In this document: positions 60,969-64,000 of the stretch, piece by piece
Layout: each line of letters opens with the position of its first letter
How positions within the stretch are numbered: position 1 is the stretch's first letter
The notes under the pieces: generated by a model
Database searches by the model: none
The model's input: only the letters and a program-made list of their open reading frames with translations
Told to the model about the DNA's origin: nothing
Position numbers and translations under genes: made by a program
From: RH-AL1 sp965198495
GTDB lineage: Bacteria; Pseudomonadota; Alphaproteobacteria; Rhizobiales; Beijerinckiaceae
DNA: 64,000 bases
NCBI GenBank assembly: GCA_965198495.1
Contig: CBDAPL010000001.1
Coordinates: forward strand, 2,294,001 to 2,358,000
Direction of reading: 5' to 3'

Positions 60969-61495
60969 GCATCATAGGACAGCTGGCACGGACCTTCGGC
61001 GTGCTGTCCCTGCTCTCGGTCGGAGGCGCCAACGCGACACTGCCGGAGATCCATCGCCAGGTGGTGGGCGCGATGCACTGGATGAACGACGCCACCTTCG
61101 CCAATCTCGTCGCGATCGGGCAAACGGCGCCAGGCCCCAACGTGCTTATCGTCAGCATGATCGGCTGGCACATGGCCGGCGTCCCCGGCATGCTTGTCGC
61201 GACGCTGGCTGTCGTCCTGCCATCCGCCGCGCTCGCTCTGGTCCTGGGCAGGCTCATGACGCGCTACGCGGCGCTCGAATGGATCGCTCTGGCGCGAAAG
61301 GCGCTGGCGCCTATCGCCGTCGGCTTCATGTTGGCGAGCGGCGTGATCATGATCAAGGCAAGCTTCGAGGGCGTGCTCAGCCTGATGATCGTCGCGGCGG
61401 TCGCGGGCTTGGTGTTTCTGACGAAAACCTCGCCGTTCTGGGGCATCATGGCCGGTGCGCTGGTCGGCGTCTTCGGCCATGGCCTTCATATCTAA
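60965..61495 (+). CDS. Chromate transporter, C-terminal-type half protein
   Basis: The 176-residue membrane protein is the partner half of the preceding CHR protein. It begins MSIIGQLARTFGVLSLLSVG, has the motif GANATLPEIHRQVVGAMHWM and the family hallmark AIGQTAPGPNVLIVSMIGWH, and about five more hydrophobic spans. Its ATG overlaps the stop of the first half, so the two are coupled. A pair is expected to form one transporter in the inner membrane. Confidence 0.9.
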   Translation: MSIIGQLARTFGVLSLLSVGGANATLPEIHRQVVGAMHWMNDATFANLVAIGQTAPGPNVLIVSMIGWHMAGVPGMLVATLAVVLPSAALALVLGRLMTRYAALEWIALARKALAPIAVGFMLASGVIMIKASFEGVLSLMIVAAVAGLVFLTKTSPFWGIMAGALVGVFGHGLHI

Positions 61496-61730
61496 GCTTG
61501 ATTTGCCCTCGAGCCGGCATTGCTGAGATATGCGATGGCTTAAGCTGGCCGGCGCGGCAACCATCTCGAGGACGTCCGGAGAATGGCTAAAGGAGGGCCC
61601 AGGAAGCTTCAGCCACTTGCGGGCCTTCATCTTCTCGATCTAAAACCAACAAATGCCGCCTTCTTGAGAGCGGGAAAAGACTTGCCGTCAGTGCCTTCGA
61701 GCACCAAGAAAATAAACCGGGGACCAACCT
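61496..61730. other. Gap before hfq, no gene seen
   Basis: These 235 bases hold no convincing reading frame; the short plus-strand frame through 61583-61819 overlaps hfq and is not coding-like. The stretch from about 61640 to 61720 is richer in A and presumably carries the hfq promoter. Confidence 0.4.
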
Positions 61731-61985
61731 ATGGCGACAGAGCGCCCGCAGAATTTACAGGATACCTTCCTGAATTATCTCAGGAAAAACAAGGTGCCGT
61801 TGACGATATTCCTGGTTAATGGCGTGAAGCTCCAGGGCGTGGTGACGTGGTTCGACAATTTCTGCGTACTGCTGCGGCGTGATGGACATTCACAGCTCGT
61901 CTATAAACATGCGATATCGACGATCATGCCTGGCCATCCGATCCAGATGTTCGAGCCCGGCGAGGAAGCGGCGGCGACCGGCTGA
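61731..61985 (+). CDS. hfq: RNA chaperone Hfq
   Basis: Hfq is the hexameric chaperone that pairs small RNAs with mRNAs; in diazotrophic alphaproteobacteria it also affects NifA. The 84-residue protein has Sm1 (LQDTFLNYLRKNKVPLTIFL, LVNGVKLQGVVTWFDNFCVL) and the Sm2 motif YKHAISTIMP. The tail is short, as usual in the class. The ATG follows GGGGACC. Order ntrX-hfq-hflX is conserved, but here the CHR pair lies between ntrX and hfq. Confidence 0.97.
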   Translation: MATERPQNLQDTFLNYLRKNKVPLTIFLVNGVKLQGVVTWFDNFCVLLRRDGHSQLVYKHAISTIMPGHPIQMFEPGEEAAATG

Positions 61986-62002
61986 GGCGGATAGGGAATG
62001 GG

Positions 62003-63367
62003 TTGAGCAAGTCGGATGTCTTGACGGACGACAAGGCGGAGTCCGATCGTGCGGCTTCTACCCGCGCGCTCGTTTTGGGGCCCTATCTCGATGAGAGGGT
62101 GCAGAGAGCCACCGCGCCGGCCAAAACCCGTCTGAATACGAGAGCGCCGGAGGCACGCGTGTCGGAGGCGGGGGGACTGGCCCGCGCGATCGACCTTGAT
62201 GTGATCGGCGAGATGATCGTCAGCATTCGGCAGGCTCGCCCCTCCACCTTCATCGGCAAGGGCAAGGCGGAGGAGGTCGCGGCGCGTGTCGCGGCGGAGG
62301 ACATAGCGCTCGTCGTCATGGATTGTACGCTCTCTCCCGTTCAGCAACGCAATCTGGAGAAAGCCTTCGCGGCAAAGGTGATCGACCGTACCGGTCTGAT
62401 CCTTGAAATCTTCGGGCGTCGCGCCCGGACGCGGGAAGGCGCGCTGCAGGTCGAGCACGCCCATCTCGCGTATCAGAAGTCGAGGCTCGTGCGATCCTGG
62501 ACCCACCTCGAGCGGCAGCGCGGCGGCTTCGGCTTCCTCGGCGGACCCGGTGAAACCCAGATTGAGACCGACCGCCGCCTCATCTCGGAGCGCATGACGC
62601 GGATCGAGGCTGACCTCGAGAAGGTCAAGCGCACGCGCGCGCTGCACCGCAAGACGCGCCGCGACGTGCCTTACCCGATCGTCGCGCTCGTTGGCTACAC
62701 GAACGCGGGCAAGTCGACGCTCTTCAACCGCCTTACACGGGCAAGCGTTGTCGCCGAGGATATGCTGTTTGCCACCCTCGATCCGACGCTGCGCAACCTC
62801 GACCTTCCGCATGGCGCGCGCGTGATCCTCTCCGATACCGTGGGCTTCATTTCCGATCTGCCGACGATGCTCGTCTCGGCCTTTCGCGCCACCCTAGAAG
62901 AGGTTGTGGAAGCCGACGTCATCTTGCACGTCAGAGACATCTCGCACGAGGATACGGATGCCCAGTCGGCTGATGTCGAGGCGATCCTCGGCGACCTGGG
63001 TATCGATTCCAACGATCACCAAAGGCTGCTCGAGATCTGGAATAAGCTCGACTTGCTCGACACCGACCGCGCCGCGGCTGTGTTCAACAGCGCGCGTCGT
63101 AGAGGGTCGAACATGCGACCGATCATCGTTTCGGCTCTGACGGGGCAGGGCGAGGACGATCTTACCGCCGAGATCGAGCATCGTCTCGCCGAGGGGCGCC
63201 CCGTCTTCGACGTCGATCTCGACGCCTCGGACGGGCAGGGACTTGCCTGGCTTTATGAACACGCCGAAGTCATGGCGCGCCACGACTCGGAACTGGGTGG
63301 CGTGCGCCTGACCGTCCGGGTCGCCGCGGAACGCGCCGACCAGGTGCGAAACCGCTTCGCGCATTGA
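62003..63367 (+). CDS. hflX: Ribosome-associated GTPase HflX
   Basis: HflX binds the 50S subunit and splits or rescues stalled ribosomes. The 454-residue protein has the N-terminal HflX domain (SIRQARPSTFIGKGKAEEVA), the Gly-rich linker RGGFGFLGGPGETQIETDRR and a GTPase domain with G1 GYTNAGKSTLFNRLT, G3 DTVGFISDLP and G4 NKLD. It starts at a TTG (62003), 17 bases after the hfq stop, so the two are cotranscribed. Confidence 0.95.
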   Translation: MSKSDVLTDDKAESDRAASTRALVLGPYLDERVQRATAPAKTRLNTRAPEARVSEAGGLARAIDLDVIGEMIVSIRQARPSTFIGKGKAEEVAARVAAEDIALVVMDCTLSPVQQRNLEKAFAAKVIDRTGLILEIFGRRARTREGALQVEHAHLAYQKSRLVRSWTHLERQRGGFGFLGGPGETQIETDRRLISERMTRIEADLEKVKRTRALHRKTRRDVPYPIVALVGYTNAGKSTLFNRLTRASVVAEDMLFATLDPTLRNLDLPHGARVILSDTVGFISDLPTMLVSAFRATLEEVVEADVILHVRDISHEDTDAQSADVEAILGDLGIDSNDHQRLLEIWNKLDLLDTDRAAAVFNSARRRGSNMRPIIVSALTGQGEDDLTAEIEHRLAEGRPVFDVDLDASDGQGLAWLYEHAEVMARHDSELGGVRLTVRVAAERADQVRNRFAH

Positions 63368-63380
63368 AAGGCGCGACGGC

Positions 63381-64000
63381 TCAGATGCCGGCCGTCTTGG
63401 CCTCGTTCCAGAGCGCGTCCATTTCGCAGAGAGTGGACGCCGCCGGCGAGGAGCCCTTAGCCGCCAGCGCCTTCTCGATGAAGGCGAAACGCCGCTCGAA
63501 CTTGGCATTCGCGCCGCGAACCGCAGCCTCCGGATCGGTGCCCGCGTGGCGGGCCAAGTTCGCCACGGCGAAGATCAGGTCGCCGATCTCTTCGCTGACA
63601 GCATCCGTTCCGCCGCCGTCGAGTTCGGCCTCGATCTCGTCGATTTCCTCGCGCAACTTCGCAAGCACCAGCTTGGCATCGCCCCAGTCGAAACCGACGG
63701 CCGAAGCCTTCTTCTGCAGTTTGACGGCGCGCGTGAGACCGGGCAAGGCCTTCGGTGTGTCCGCCAGCACGGACACAGCACCCGTAGCGCCATCGTGCTT
63801 GGCCCGGCGTTCATCGGCCTTGATCGCGTCCCAGGACGCGATCGGCACCGCACTCGGCGCATCCGCTTGCGTCTTGCGTTCCTCGTCGGTCGCCATGATC
63901 GCGCCGAGAAGCCCCTTCGTGGCATCCTTCGACGTTTTTGCCTCCCGCTTGGCGCGCATCGCCTCCCAAATCTTGTCGACACCCGATAGGGCAGGCTTCT
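63381..64000 (-). CDS. mazG: Nucleoside triphosphate pyrophosphohydrolase MazG (5' end outside window)
   Basis: MazG hydrolyses nucleoside triphosphates to monophosphates and lowers abnormal dNTP and (p)ppGpp levels. The visible 206 codons are the second half of the usual two-domain protein: the frame is open up to the window end (PALSGVDKIWEAMRAKREAK), then the C-terminal MazG helix set with VGFDWGDAKLVLAKLREEID, EEIGDLIFAVANLARHAGTD, which supplies the EExxE and ExxD metal residues. It converges with hflX, 13 bases apart. Confidence 0.93.
   Translation of the reverse strand, partial: KPALSGVDKIWEAMRAKREAKTSKDATKGLLGAIMATDEERKTQADAPSAVPIASWDAIKADERRAKHDGATGAVSVLADTPKALPGLTRAVKLQKKASAVGFDWGDAKLVLAKLREEIDEIEAELDGGGTDAVSEEIGDLIFAVANLARHAGTDPEAAVRGANAKFERRFAFIEKALAAKGSSPAASTLCEMDALWNEAKTAGI

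Noticed and set aside
1..64000. CRISPR array, prophage, insertion sequence, tRNA or rRNA
   Set aside because: No regularly spaced repeats, transposase or integrase motifs, or tRNA-like TTCGAATCC arms were found on reading both strands; the relics at 2.2-3.4 kb have no visible element ends.

Overview
This window is a chromosomal segment of an alphaproteobacterium, most likely of the order Hyphomicrobiales (Rhizobiales). The evidence is high G+C with strongly G/C-ending codons, the order dusB-ntrB-ntrC-ntrY-ntrX-hfq-hflX-mazG, a fused ispDF, the F0 operon atpI-atpB-atpE-b'-b separate from F1, the LdtR-type MarR gene next to an L,D-transpeptidase and glyA-nrdR-ribD-ribE, a GTTC-N7-GTTC type SOS box beside lexA and a full CtrA-type site. 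A Beijerinckiaceae/Methylobacteriaceae-like host is possible but cannot be fixed from sequence reading alone. Most of the window is ordinary core genome. No prophage, insertion sequence, CRISPR array or RNA gene was found.

Layout: 1-570 holds the end of a glutathione S-transferase gene, convergent with hemB. 1.6-5.2 kb is the one clearly disturbed stretch. It holds a coiled-coil DUF1640/CCDC90-type membrane protein built from 33-bp repeats, a frameshifted and truncated second hemB, a frameshifted relic of an unrecognised gene, a short relic of the start of a glutathionyl-hydroquinone reductase gene, then a LysR regulator divergent from a tiny secreted protein, and finally the intact reductase. 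6.2-12.8 kb runs DUF6163-type protein, LdtR regulator, L,D-transpeptidase, glyA, nrdR, ribD and ribE. 12.8-20 kb carries photolyase, a small exported protein, dnaB, alr and the biotin carboxylase subunit of an acyl-CoA carboxylase. 20-27 kb is on the minus strand: F0 ATP synthase genes, smc and a DsbA-like oxidoreductase.

27-34 kb is a patchwork of small, poorly known genes: a 75-residue ORF with a perfect CtrA-type site upstream, a convergent membrane-anchored protein, a sterol-desaturase-family enzyme, a DUF2155 protein, an acetyltransferase and an orphan Flp-like pilin, followed by parE and a glycosyltransferase. 34-37.6 kb is a nitrogen-assimilation island: glnB and glnA face the same way but the eukaryote-type glutamine synthetase glnII lies between them on the other strand; glnII and glnB each have a good sigma-54 promoter candidate. 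37.6-45.4 kb holds sulfur metabolism (cysK, sseA), an SDR, an orphan nitrate/sulfonate-type ABC ATPase, YceI, a UbiH-type hydroxylase and a gltA that carries a one-base frameshift. 45.4-52.8 kb holds gltX, comEC, lexA, yjbQ, a COQ10/RatA-type protein, cinA and ispDF.

52.9-64 kb is the classical nitrogen two-component region: dusB, a frameshifted ntrB, ntrC, ntrY, ntrX, then a pair of half-size chromate transporters overlapping the end of ntrX, then hfq, hflX and a mazG that runs off the window. NtrB/NtrC would work with PII (glnB) and sigma-54 on the glnB/glnII promoters seen 18 kb away, so the frameshift in ntrB, if real, would directly affect the nitrogen island. The two frameshifts in important genes (gltA, ntrB) may instead be sequence errors, and this should be settled first.
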